Of a stretch of 64,000 bases of DNA, positions 1-6,119 are shown piece after piece. The stretch's first letter is position 1; the number at the start of each line of letters is the position of its first letter. A model generated the notes under the pieces. That model did no database searches. It was not told the DNA's origin and was given only the letters and a program-made list of their open reading frames with translations. This DNA is from Thiovibrio sp964588325 (GTDB taxonomy: Bacteria > Desulfobacterota > Desulfobulbia > Desulfobulbales > Desulfurivibrionaceae): positions 42,197-106,196 of the forward strand of contig CAZPOR010000013.1 in assembly GCA_964588325.1 (NCBI GenBank), in the 5' to 3' direction. The position numbers and the translations under genes are program-made.

Positions 1-324
1 ATCTATCCCAAGGTGTTCCTGGAACCGGGGGAGGAATTTCAGTGCGCGGGCAATGTGGCGGAGAATTACTTCATCTTCCCCAACGGCAGGGTCTACCTCT
101 GCCCGCTGTGCGAGGATTTCCCCCTGCACACCTTCCGCCTTGAGGACAACTGCCTGATTGAAAACAGCGGAATCAGCGAAAAAAGGCTTTTTTCGCTCAA
201 CATCCCCGAGGGCTGCGTGATGAACAAGCTCCTCCAGCCAGGCAACATCGAATACAGGCCGGACGGCAGCCCGCGCCACCGGATATCCTGCTGTCTGCTC
301 AAGCAGGAAATCCGGCCCGAATAG
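1..324 (+). CDS. Radical SAM protein with SPASM-like C-terminus (5' partial)
   Basis: The reading frame is open from the first base of the window, so only the last 107 residues are present and the start lies outside. The fragment has spaced cysteines (C15, then CPLC at about 34-37, later single Cys and a CC pair near 93-94) around an 'FPNGRVYLCP' segment. This resembles the auxiliary iron-sulfur (SPASM/twitch) domain that follows the SAM barrel in radical SAM enzymes. The CxxxCxxC SAM motif itself cannot be seen because the N-terminus is missing. Substrate and pathway cannot be assigned. Stop is TAG at 322-324. Confidence 0.6.
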   Translation: MYPKVFLEPGEEFQCAGNVAENYFIFPNGRVYLCPLCEDFPLHTFRLEDNCLIENSGISEKRLFSLNIPEGCVMNKLLQPGNIEYRPDGSPRHRISCCLLKQEIRPE

Positions 325-340
325 TCCGAACACCGTACGC

Positions 341-374
341 AAAAAAGGCGGCCGGGCCTTGCGCCGCAACCGCC
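341..374 (-). terminator. Probable intrinsic terminator of the small Lys-rich gene
   Basis: Read on the minus strand, a GC-rich stem (GGCGG ... CCGCC, with further GC pairing inside) is followed directly by six T. It lies about 60 nt past the stop codon of the 39-residue gene at 436-555 and faces the end of the radical SAM gene. Confidence 0.55.
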
Positions 375-435
375 TGTACAACAAACCCCAAAAGATCAAA
401 AGAAGCAAAAAAAGTTCAACGACCGATGGAGCCTA

Positions 436-555
436 TCATTGCGGGGTGAACTTGGTCTTTTCGCTTTTCTTGGCCTGCTTGGCTGCCTTCTTTTCCTTCA
501 TGGTCTTGGCCGGTTCCTTCTTGACTGCTTTCTGGGTGTCCTTGGCTTTACTCAT
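436..555 (-). CDS. 39-residue lysine-rich small protein
   Basis: On the minus strand an ATG at 555-553 opens a 39-codon frame ending in TGA at 438-436. The start is preceded by a good Shine-Dalgarno (CAGGAG, about 7 nt before ATG). The product starts MSKAKDTQ and is about one third lysine with many Ala, Glu and Gln. It has no hydrophobic segment, so it should be a soluble, strongly basic, probably unstructured peptide. A promoter-like element upstream (660-689) and a terminator downstream (341-374) make it a self-contained transcription unit. I do not know a function; nucleic-acid or ribosome association would fit the charge but is inference. Confidence 0.7.
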   Translation of the reverse strand: MSKAKDTQKAVKKEPAKTMKEKKAAKQAKKSEKTKFTPQ

Positions 556-659
556 GATTGATGCTCCTGATGGTTGAAGTTAGGCACACACCGCGACCGG
601 CGAACCGCAATGTCCTGGAAGCGGCGCTACTCATGGATCCATCATGCCTTTTTCCGTAC

Positions 660-689
660 ATTATCGCAAGTATTACGCGCAAAGATCAA
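660..689 (-). promoter_or_regulatory. Candidate sigma-70 promoter for the small Lys-rich gene
   Basis: On the minus strand TTGATC (689-684), an 18-nt spacer and GATAAT (665-660). It would give a leader of about 95 nt before the ATG at 555. Confidence 0.4.
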
Positions 690-707
690 GAGGGAAATTC
701 CCCATTG

Positions 708-736
708 TTGCCTGCGCGCCAATCGTCTAATATAGC
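708..736 (+). promoter_or_regulatory. Candidate sigma-70 promoter for hisHF
   Basis: TTGCCT (708-713), a 17-nt spacer and TATAGC (731-736), ending about 54 nt before the hisHF ATG. The terminator-like hairpin at 756-779 lies between this promoter and the gene. Confidence 0.5.
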
Positions 737-755
737 GTCTTTCCTTTTCGCTCTC

Positions 756-779
756 GGGGACGCATCCCCTCTTTTTTTT
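756..779 (+). terminator. Terminator-like hairpin in the hisHF leader (possible attenuator)
   Basis: GGGGA (756-760), loop CGCA, TCCCC (765-769), then TC and eight T (772-779). It ends 10 nt before the hisHF start codon and downstream of a promoter-like element. It could attenuate hisHF or be a leftover terminator of an upstream transcript. The stem is only 5-6 bp. Confidence 0.4.
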
Positions 780-789
780 GGGAACAGCT

Positions 790-2382
790 ATGAACATAAC
801 CCTTCTGGACTACGGCGCCGGCAATGTCCGCAGCGTTCGCAACGCCATCAAAAAACTCGGCTTCACCGTTACCGACGCCACAACTCCGGCGGATATCCTG
901 GCCGCCGAAAAGCTGATCTTTCCTGGGGTCGGCAGCTTTGGCAGCGCCATGCAGCGCTTGCACCAGTGCGGCTTTGTCGAGCCGCTGCTCGCATACCTCC
1001 GGGCCGACCGGCCATTCCTGGGCATCTGCTTGGGACTGCAAACCCTGTTCGAGGGCAGCGAGGAGGCCTTGGGCGTGGCCGGGCTGGGGATCATCAAGGG
1101 CCAGGTCAAACGCTTCACCGAGACAACCCTTTCGGTGCCGCAGATCGGCTGGAACGGCATCAATATCAAGAAACCCTCTCGGCTCCTTGCCGGGTTCGCC
1201 GAGGAAAAACTCTACTTTGTCCACTCCTACCGGGCCGCCATGGAACCCGGAAACGAGGAGTGGGTGCTGACCACCACCAACTACGGCGAGGAGTTCATCA
1301 GCTCGGTGCAGAAAGGCAATGTGGCGGCCTGCCAGTTTCACCCGGAAAAAAGCGGCGCCGCCGGGCTGGCGATCCTAAAAAATTTCCTAGAAGCCACGGA
1401 CCTTTCCGCTGCTGGCCCCATGGAAATCTCCACCTCGCCTGCGGAAACGAGGATCGCCAAGCGGATCATCGCCTGCCTCGATGTACGCAGCAACGACAAC
1501 GGCGACCTGGTGGTGACCAAGGGCGACCAGTACGACGTGCGCGACAAGGGCGAGGTGCGAAACCTCGGCAAGCCGGTGGAGCTGGCCCGCCGCTATTACG
1601 AAGAGGGCGCCGACGAGATCACCTTCTTGAACATCACCGGCTTCAGAGACTTCCCCATGAAGGACCAGCCCATGCTCGAAGTGCTGCAACGCACCTCGGA
1701 GCAGGTCTTCGTGCCGCTCACCATCGGCGGCGGCATCCGCGAGTTCACCGATTCGGAAGGCAAACACTACTCGGCCCTGGACGTGGCCTCGGAATACTTC
1801 CGCTCCGGGGCGGACAAGATCTCCATCGGCAGCGACGCGGTGCTCATTGCAGAGGAATACCTGAAAACCGGCACAAAAACCGGGACCAGCTCCATCGAGC
1901 AGATCTCCCATGTGTACGGCAACCAGGCCGTGGTGATCTCCGTCGATCCGCGCCGGGTGTATGTGCAATCGCCGGAAGACACCCCGCGCCACACCATCAA
2001 GACCAAATTCCCCGGGCCAAACGGCGAAGAGTACTGTTGGTATCAGTGCACCATCAAGGGTGGCCGCGAAGGCCGTGAGGTGGATGCCATGGAGCTGGCC
2101 ACCTCCTGCGAGGCCTTGGGCGCGGGAGAGATTCTCTTGAACTGTATCGACAAGGACGGCACCAACTCCGGCTTTGACCTGGAGCTGATCAACCAGGTGC
2201 GCCAGGCGGTCTCCATCCCGGTCATCGCCTCAAGCGGCGCGGGCACGATGGAGCATTTCTCCGAGGTGTTCGAGAAAACCGGAGCCGAGGCGGCCCTGGC
2301 GGCAGGGATCTTTCACCGGCAGGAGGTGCCCATCAGCGCGGTGAAGGCGCATCTGCGGAGCAAGGGGATTGAAACGCGGTAG
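790..2382 (+). CDS. hisHF: Bifunctional imidazole glycerol phosphate synthase (HisH-HisF fusion)
   Basis: A 530-residue fusion of the glutaminase and cyclase of histidine synthesis. It converts PRFAR and glutamine to imidazole glycerol phosphate and AICAR in the cytoplasm. HisH covers residues 1 to about 203, with the nucleophile C80 in GICLG and the H184/E186 pair in FHPE. HisF covers about 223-530, with D231 (ACLDV) and the NCIDKDG segment (about 451-457) as catalytic aspartates. Most bacteria encode two separate proteins. This arrangement, and the long insert around KGDQYDVRDKG and FLNITGFRD, resemble the eukaryotic HIS7 type. ATG at 790 is preferred over an in-frame TTG at 778 because the family starts at 'MNITLLDYG'. 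The Shine-Dalgarno is weak. No other his genes are adjacent. Confidence 0.95.
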   Translation: MNITLLDYGAGNVRSVRNAIKKLGFTVTDATTPADILAAEKLIFPGVGSFGSAMQRLHQCGFVEPLLAYLRADRPFLGICLGLQTLFEGSEEALGVAGLGIIKGQVKRFTETTLSVPQIGWNGINIKKPSRLLAGFAEEKLYFVHSYRAAMEPGNEEWVLTTTNYGEEFISSVQKGNVAACQFHPEKSGAAGLAILKNFLEATDLSAAGPMEISTSPAETRIAKRIIACLDVRSNDNGDLVVTKGDQYDVRDKGEVRNLGKPVELARRYYEEGADEITFLNITGFRDFPMKDQPMLEVLQRTSEQVFVPLTIGGGIREFTDSEGKHYSALDVASEYFRSGADKISIGSDAVLIAEEYLKTGTKTGTSSIEQISHVYGNQAVVISVDPRRVYVQSPEDTPRHTIKTKFPGPNGEEYCWYQCTIKGGREGREVDAMELATSCEALGAGEILLNCIDKDGTNSGFDLELINQVRQAVSIPVIASSGAGTMEHFSEVFEKTGAEAALAAGIFHRQEVPISAVKAHLRSKGIETR

Positions 2383-2444
2383 CTTCCCCCTTGAATGGGC
2401 GACCGATGGCAATGAGCAGGATGCGCTAAAACGGAACTTCGCTT

Positions 2445-2577
2445 TACTTTTTCTTTAGCGTTCCATATTCTGTTTAATACAGTCGTACAGGTGGAAATCA
2501 GTCGCAAAAAACCTGATGGCGTTCACCAGAATTAGGCATTCCCCTCGAATTCAGGGGAGAAAGGAGTCGTGAAACTA
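2445..2577 (+). other. Leader of the toxin-antitoxin unit with small palindromes
   Basis: Between hisHF and the antitoxin are the dyad CTGT-TTAAT-ACAG (about 2470-2482) and the short hairpin CCCCT...AGGGG (about 2541-2557). A GGAG-type ribosome site follows before ATG 2577. Antitoxins of this kind usually autoregulate, so the dyads are operator candidates; this is inference. Confidence 0.3.
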
Positions 2578-2804
2578 TGGCTGCTACAGTAGAAAAAATT
2601 ATGAATGAGGCCATGACCCTTCCCCCTGCACTCCGGGCGTTTGTGGCCGAGAAACTGATAGAGAGCCTTGACATGCCTGACAATCCCCTGTCGGCGGAAT
2701 GGCAAGAAGAAATTCGGCGGCGCTGTGCTGAAGTTGACAATTCCGCAGGCCAGCTACGCGATGCCGATTCCGTATTCAAGAATGCCTACGCCTCGCTAAC
2801 ATGA
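2577..2804 (+). CDS. Antitoxin of the addiction-module component family
   Basis: 75 residues resembling the 'putative addiction module component' antitoxins (Unstab_antitox type). An N-terminal amphipathic region contains 'LPPALRAFVAEKLIESLD', followed by an acidic stretch around EWQEEIRRRCAEVDN. These short proteins pair with ParE/RelE-fold toxins. The gene overlaps the next one by 4 nt (ATGA), typical of translationally coupled toxin-antitoxin operons. AAGGAG lies about 11 nt before the ATG. Confidence 0.8.
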   Translation: MAATVEKIMNEAMTLPPALRAFVAEKLIESLDMPDNPLSAEWQEEIRRRCAEVDNSAGQLRDADSVFKNAYASLT

Positions 2805-3094
2805 AAGCTGTCGTCTTTCAAGAAGATGCTGAAGCAGAAATGCTTGAAGCGGCTGCCTATTACGAAGCTCAGCAAAGCGATCTCGGCAGGCGGTTTCTGG
2901 CGGCGGTGCAAGACGCCATCAATCGTATCGTGTTGAACCCAAGTTTGTATCCTGTTGTGGTATTCGATGTTCAACGATGTCTTACGAAAATATTCCCTTT
3001 CGGGGTTCTGTTTCGAGACCGTCCCGAACAAATCGAAGTGATCGCGGTTATGCACCTGCACCGTGCCCCAGATTATTGGCAAGAAAGGCGATAA
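2801..3094 (+). CDS. ParE/RelE-family toxin
   Basis: 97 residues with the ParE/RelE plan: N-terminal helices (DAEAEMLEAAAYYEAQ, 'LGRRFLAAVQDAINRI'), then 'YPVVVFDVQRCLTKIFPFGVLFR' strands and the closing 'VIAVMHLHRAPDYW' motif typical of ParE-like toxins. RelE members cleave mRNA on the ribosome and ParE members poison gyrase; the sequence does not settle which. Overlap with the upstream antitoxin supports a functional pair. The frame is complete. Confidence 0.8.
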   Translation: MKAVVFQEDAEAEMLEAAAYYEAQQSDLGRRFLAAVQDAINRIVLNPSLYPVVVFDVQRCLTKIFPFGVLFRDRPEQIEVIAVMHLHRAPDYWQERR

Positions 3095-3160
3095 GCTGGA
3101 CAGGGTCTGGAATTTAATTGGGGGGTGTCCTTATCTCCTGTGGTTAGCAAGGAGGCAGCT

Positions 3161-3451
3161 TTGAAAACGAAGCAACAAATCATCGAGATTCTGACGTCCT
3201 GTAAGCCTGATGTAGAAAAGAATTTTGGGGTGAAACGGCTGGCGCTCTTCGGTTCTTATGCGCGGGGCGAGCAAAAGCCTGACAGTGACGTGGATATCCT
3301 TGTAGAAGTGGGGCCGGAAATCGGTTTGGGATTCGTAACTCTGGCCGATCGGATTGAACAATTGCTGGGTGAGCCGGTGGAACTGGTGTCCACCCGGGCA
3401 ATCAAACCGAAGTTCTTACAGCACATCAGCAAGGATCTGGAATATGTCTGA
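3161..3451 (+). CDS. MNT-domain nucleotidyltransferase antitoxin (MntA-like)
   Basis: 96 residues from a TTG start at 3161, chosen because AAGGAGG lies just upstream and relatives begin 'MKTKQQIIEIL'. A GTG at 3125 would add 12 residues. It has the minimal nucleotidyltransferase signature GSYARGE ... DSDVDILVE (roughly residues 31-49), with the two aspartates that bind metal. MntA proteins AMPylate and neutralise HEPN-domain RNase toxins (HepT). The HEPN partner overlaps its 3' end but is truncated, so this is probably an orphan antitoxin. Confidence 0.8.
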   Translation: MKTKQQIIEILTSCKPDVEKNFGVKRLALFGSYARGEQKPDSDVDILVEVGPEIGLGFVTLADRIEQLLGEPVELVSTRAIKPKFLQHISKDLEYV

Positions 3452-3632
3452 ACGTTCAGCCGCTCTGCTGATCGATGATATCCTTGAGGCCGCGTCAAAA
3501 ATCGCTTCCTACACGGCTGGGATGGCGCGGGAAGATTTTAATTGCGTATCCTGTCCCCGGAACTCTCCTCTGTCCCCGGAACTCTCCTGCGGAACTCTCC
3601 ACTCTTTTCCACGTATTTTTTCTGTATTGTGA
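3444..3632 (+). pseudogene. Truncated HEPN (HepT-like) toxin
   Basis: ATG at 3444 overlaps the MNT stop by 8 nt, the usual MNT-HEPN arrangement. The first 32 residues or so (MSERSAALLIDDILEA ... GMAREDF) match the start of a HEPN toxin. Homology then stops at about base 3539, exactly where the repeated AATTGCGTATCCTGTCCCC sequence begins. The remaining 30 residues are repeat-encoded and end at 3632. The helices carrying the catalytic RxxxxH motif are absent, so no active toxin can be made. Confidence 0.75.
3540..3600 (+). repeat. GTCCCCGGAACTC repeat array, copy 1
   Basis: AATTGCGTATCCTGTCCCC followed by GGAACTCTCC, a second GTCCCCGGAACTCTCC and a third GGAACTCTCC. A related copy starts at 3788. 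Such intergenic sequence is often left by REP/transposase-linked repeats; that link is inference here. Confidence 0.6.
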
Positions 3633-3787
3633 TCGAAGATCAGGTTTGATAGGGTGTTCTAAACCTTTTTTCTGGCTGGTGCTCCAAGAAGGAGAGGATG
3701 TGCAGTCATAACTGGAATTCAAGAATCAGGGATAGGTTGGCTGGCAAATCAACAACGCCCCCCTCTGCAATTTACGGGAGGCATGTG
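3633..3787. other. Gene-free stretch beside toxin remnant
   Basis: No coding frame could be supported. It contains a 16-mer (AATCAACAACGCCCCC, 3747-3762) repeated exactly at 26889-26904, downstream of another toxin-antitoxin locus. Confidence 0.4.
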
Positions 3788-3840
3788 AATTGCGTATCCT
3801 GTCCCCTGAACTCCACACGGAATTCCACGGAATTCCAAGG
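3788..3840 (+). repeat. GTCCCC repeat, copy 2
   Basis: Begins with the same AATTGCGTATCCTGTCCCC as 3540. It diverges into TGAACTCCACACGG and two tandem GGAATTCCA units. It lies just upstream of the small membrane ORF at 3870. Confidence 0.6.
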
Positions 3841-3869
3841 AATCTTTTGATGACAATGGGCTTGAAGTA

Positions 3870-4067
3870 ATGGACGTGTGGGATGAATTTCTACTAATGG
3901 TGTATGGGCTGCCACCGGTCATCGTCATCAGTGCTGCACTAATTGCAAAGCTGGCGGCCAGGCTCAAGGGAAAGCCCCTCGGATGGGGGAAGGCGTTTGC
4001 CATCGGTGTGGCAATGTTTATCGTCAGCTTTGCCGGGGCGTTTGCATATTGGCTGTTGAAAGGATGA
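3870..4067 (+). CDS. Small two-helix membrane protein (65 aa)
   Basis: 65 residues with two hydrophobic helices (about 12-30 and 42-62) separated by a basic loop (KLAARLKGKPLGWGK). No family is recognised. The ATG at 3870 follows repeat copy 2 and lacks a clear Shine-Dalgarno. Its stop overlaps the ATG of the next small ORF (ATGA at 4064), suggesting coupled translation. It lies in the accessory patch and may be cassette or phage-derived cargo; that is inference. Confidence 0.5.
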   Translation: MDVWDEFLLMVYGLPPVIVISAALIAKLAARLKGKPLGWGKAFAIGVAMFIVSFAGAFAYWLLKG

Positions 4068-4213
4068 GTATGTCAATTTATATGACTATCCTGCTTGGCA
4101 CGGGGTTCCTTGTTTTATGGTTCACGCCCCACCGCATGATGCAACGTGACGGTGATCCGGACGGGCTTACCGGTGCATTTTTATCGTTCAAGAGATTGTC
4201 AACCGCTCACTGA
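4064..4213 (+). CDS. Small membrane protein (49 aa)
   Basis: Starts in the ATGA overlap with the preceding ORF. The first 20 residues form one hydrophobic helix (MTILLGTGFLVLWF), followed by a polar tail with MMQRDGDPDGL. Function is unknown. The next ORF is in another frame shortly after its stop, so it may be a separate peptide or the front part of a longer membrane protein split by a frameshift near 4200. Confidence 0.4.
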   Translation: MSMSIYMTILLGTGFLVLWFTPHRMMQRDGDPDGLTGAFLSFKRLSTAH

Positions 4214-4233
4214 TATTTATTGCGCTATTTGCA

Positions 4234-4398
4234 ATGCTGTTGCTGGTTGGTGCAGCCGCCTGGTTCGGCCTCGGGTTTTTCTTCCCGGGCCTGTCGGACG
4301 AATGGCGCGTGGAACTGGCTGTTGCGGCCGCGATGGTTGTGTGGGTCATGCTTTTCGTCGCATCGTTTAAACGATTGTCTAAAGGCGAGAAAGGCTGA
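4234..4398 (+). CDS. Small two-helix membrane protein (54 aa)
   Basis: Frame beginning at ATG 4234 and ending TGA 4398, with helices around LLLVGAAAWFGLGFFF and AVAAAMVVWVMLFVASF and a basic tail KRLSKGEKG. The open frame extends upstream to about 4153 without another standard start. A frameshifted fusion with the 49-residue ORF is therefore possible. No family is recognised. Confidence 0.4.
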   Translation: MLLLVGAAAWFGLGFFFPGLSDEWRVELAVAAAMVVWVMLFVASFKRLSKGEKG

Positions 4399-4484
4399 CG
4401 TGAACAATAGGAACAATAGGGGACAGACCACGGTATTGCTCATTTATTTCAGGAGAAGTTTAGTTTTTTATTTGTGGCTGCCAT

Positions 4485-4548
4485 GCCTAACTGGCGTTTC
4501 AAGCGGGACGCGCAAAACGCCGCGAGCCACTCAAACTAAACGATAGGC
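4485..4548 (+). other. Degenerate integron attC-like site
   Basis: 64 bp bounded by GCCTAAC (4485-4491) and GATAGGC (4542-4548), which is one base from the ideal partner GTTAGGC. Inside are TTCAAGCGGGACGC, an inverted pair GGCGTTT/AAACGCC and CACTCAAACTAAAC. The layout and wording resemble 59-base elements (attC). No integrase gene or second site was seen, so it may be a decayed or isolated cassette end. Confidence 0.45.
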
Positions 4549-4598
4549 TCTCAAGACATAATTATTATTTTTAAACTTAAATATGCAAAGGAGATTTT

Positions 4599-4934
4599 AT
4601 GAATATGATTTTTTGTAGGGGTTGCGGTAAGGAGCTTCATGAGTCTGCCCCAACATGCCCACATTGTGGTTTCGTTCAGAGTACAGAGACAACAACAAAA
4701 GATTCTATTTGGATGGGGATTACCGCATTTGTTCTGGCTGTTTTATGCGCCGCAAATTGGCTTAATCTTCCAGATTGGGATCCTGATTTGACGTTGGGGC
4801 TTTGGATGTTTTCAATAACATCACTTATTATAGGTGCCATAAGTTTGCAACAGAAACGCAAACTTAAAACTCTTTCTATAATTAGTGTGATTGTCGCTAG
4901 CCTGACAATACTCATACTTATTGGGAGAGTCTAA
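4599..4934 (+). CDS. Zinc-ribbon membrane protein (111 aa)
   Basis: N-terminal zinc ribbon with two CxxC knuckles (FCRGCG at about 5-10, CPHCG at about 20-24), then three hydrophobic helices (about 38-52, 65-82, 94-109). The plan is that of small zinc-ribbon domain membrane proteins of unknown role. AAGGAG precedes the ATG. The gene is visibly more AT-rich than its surroundings and follows the attC-like site, as a gene cassette would. The MITE at 4938-5092 inserted exactly at its stop codon; the TAA (4932-4934) is part of the target duplication. Confidence 0.65.
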   Translation: MNMIFCRGCGKELHESAPTCPHCGFVQSTETTTKDSIWMGITAFVLAVLCAANWLNLPDWDPDLTLGLWMFSITSLIIGAISLQQKRKLKTLSIISVIVASLTILILIGRV

Positions 4935-4937
4935 GTA

Positions 4938-5092
4938 GTGTCCATCCGGAAACAATGTTACCTGCTGGATGCTATCAGCGGTAAGCTATCAGCGTTCAGA
5001 AAAAAACTTAATCAAGTAAGCACGTTAAGCTAAAAGCTGATAGCTGATAGCTTAACGCGTTCATCTGGAAAGACGAGTTTCCGGATGGACAC
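4938..5092. mobile_element. 155-bp MITE with 16-bp perfect terminal repeats and 6-bp target duplication
   Basis: Ends are GTGTCCATCCGGAAAC (4938-4953) and its exact reverse complement (5077-5092). TAAGTA flanks both sides (4932-4937 and 5093-5098), a clean target duplication. There is no ORF inside. The interior holds CTGATAG-type repeats and a 9-bp hairpin (CGTTAAGCT 5023-5031 with AGCTTAACG 5049-5057). It is non-autonomous; the mobilising transposase is not in the window. Confidence 0.85.
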
Positions 5093-5099
5093 TAAGTAA

Positions 5100-5196
5100 G
5101 GATCGTTCAACCAGCCTAATCGGGTAAGGGGGAGGATTTCCATCCCTCTCCCCACACCACCTGGCATGCGGGTCCGCACCAGGCGGTTCCCATGAG
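5100..5196 (-). mobile_element. 3' ribozyme end of a group II intron (domains V-VI region)
   Basis: On the minus strand, after the reverse-transcriptase stop, comes GGAACCGCC ... GACCCGCATGCCAGGTGGTGTGGGG, then a G-rich/C-rich stem and TTACCCGATTAGG. This pattern is characteristic of the catalytic 3' end of bacterial group II introns. The intron body upstream is lost beyond about 5770. Confidence 0.6.
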
Positions 5197-5770
5197 CTAC
5201 CGCGCCGTAGCGGGGTAATGGATGTTCACCCACAGTTCTTTGACAGACAACAAACCCTGATCCTTGAGCCATTGATGGTCATCCCCGACTGGGTTGCCAG
5301 CGTCTTGGCGAGTCGATACGGCCCCTTGCGGCTCAGGCCGATGGAGATAGCCAGCCGCAAGTTGCAACCGAGCTTGGTCAGTTCACGGACCTTGGTGCGG
5401 CATCGGCGCCATCGTTTCAGATAGCACATCCGCACCCGCCGCCGAAGCCAGTGGTCTATTCCCGGAATCGGGCGGTAGTATTCCGCTATCCCGAAGTAGC
5501 CCATCCAGCCCCGCAGGTATTCCGCGAGCTTGGCAAACCGGTATTCCATCGAGACTCCCCAACTCCGACCGGTCAGTTCCTTGACCCGCCGCTTGAACTC
5601 GGCAAAGGCCTTTTCCGACCAGCGGATATTGGCACCCTTGAAGACGAGCCCGAGAAAGCCGATCTCGTTGGTCGAGGCTACCTTGCTCTTTTCCTGGTTG
5701 ACCACAAGCTTGAGTTTGCGCTCCAGGAACCGGCTGACGCTTGCCATCACCCGCTCACCGGCCCGTCGAC
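5197..5770 (-). pseudogene. ltrA: Group II intron reverse transcriptase/maturase, truncated and frameshifted
   Basis: Only the C-terminal part remains, beginning around PKSRRAGERVMASVSRFLE on the minus strand. It carries the final RT motif, thumb and maturase (GIIM) region 'WGVSMEYRFAKLAEYLRGWMGYFG'. The polymerase core with YxDD is missing. Near 5272-5278 one base is lost: the frame reads GMTINGSR, but shifting by one restores the family ending around QWLKDQGLLSVKELW and a stop at 5197. Upstream it abuts a GTGGGGTCAGGTCTTG sequence that belongs to other intergenic repeats. Confidence 0.85.
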
Positions 5771-6119
5771 TCTTTGGCGTAAGTGGGGTCAGGTCTTGAA
5801 CTGCAAGTTTTCACGCAGATTTCTTGGCGACGAACGCCCCCAGTTTCTCGCAACACGAGAAAAGTGACGAAATACGGGCCACGCTTTGCGTAATCAGCAG
5901 AGAAAAGTTGAAACTGTTTGATAATAAAGCGGGTTCTGGCAAAGTAATGGAGCCAGGAGGGCAGGAACAGACAGGAAAAAGACTGGAGACAAAACAAATA
6001 AACCGGGATGCCAAGTCGGAAGCAGCGAAAAAATCAATCCGCCCTCTTTCGGCGAATCACTTAAAACCGGGTTTTTCTACAGACTCGTTGCCCAAAACAC
6101 AAAAAACAGGGATAAATCG
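5771..6119. other. 349-bp stretch without a supported gene
   Basis: Starts with the repeat-like GTGGGGTCAGGTCTTG at the intron break. A plus frame from 5824 runs into the next gene but has biased, unfamiliar composition and no Shine-Dalgarno, so it is not called. Nothing else is recognised. Confidence 0.4.

Noticed and set aside
558..2078. 506-codon plus-strand frame overlapping hisHF
   Set aside because: Out of frame with the clearly conserved hisHF and Arg/Pro-rich, as expected of a GC-driven shadow.
4936..5094. Reading the MITE ends as 18-bp repeats with TAG/CTA included
   Set aside because: The outer TA belongs to the matching 6-bp TAAGTA duplication; 16-bp ends plus a 6-bp duplication explain both flanks exactly.
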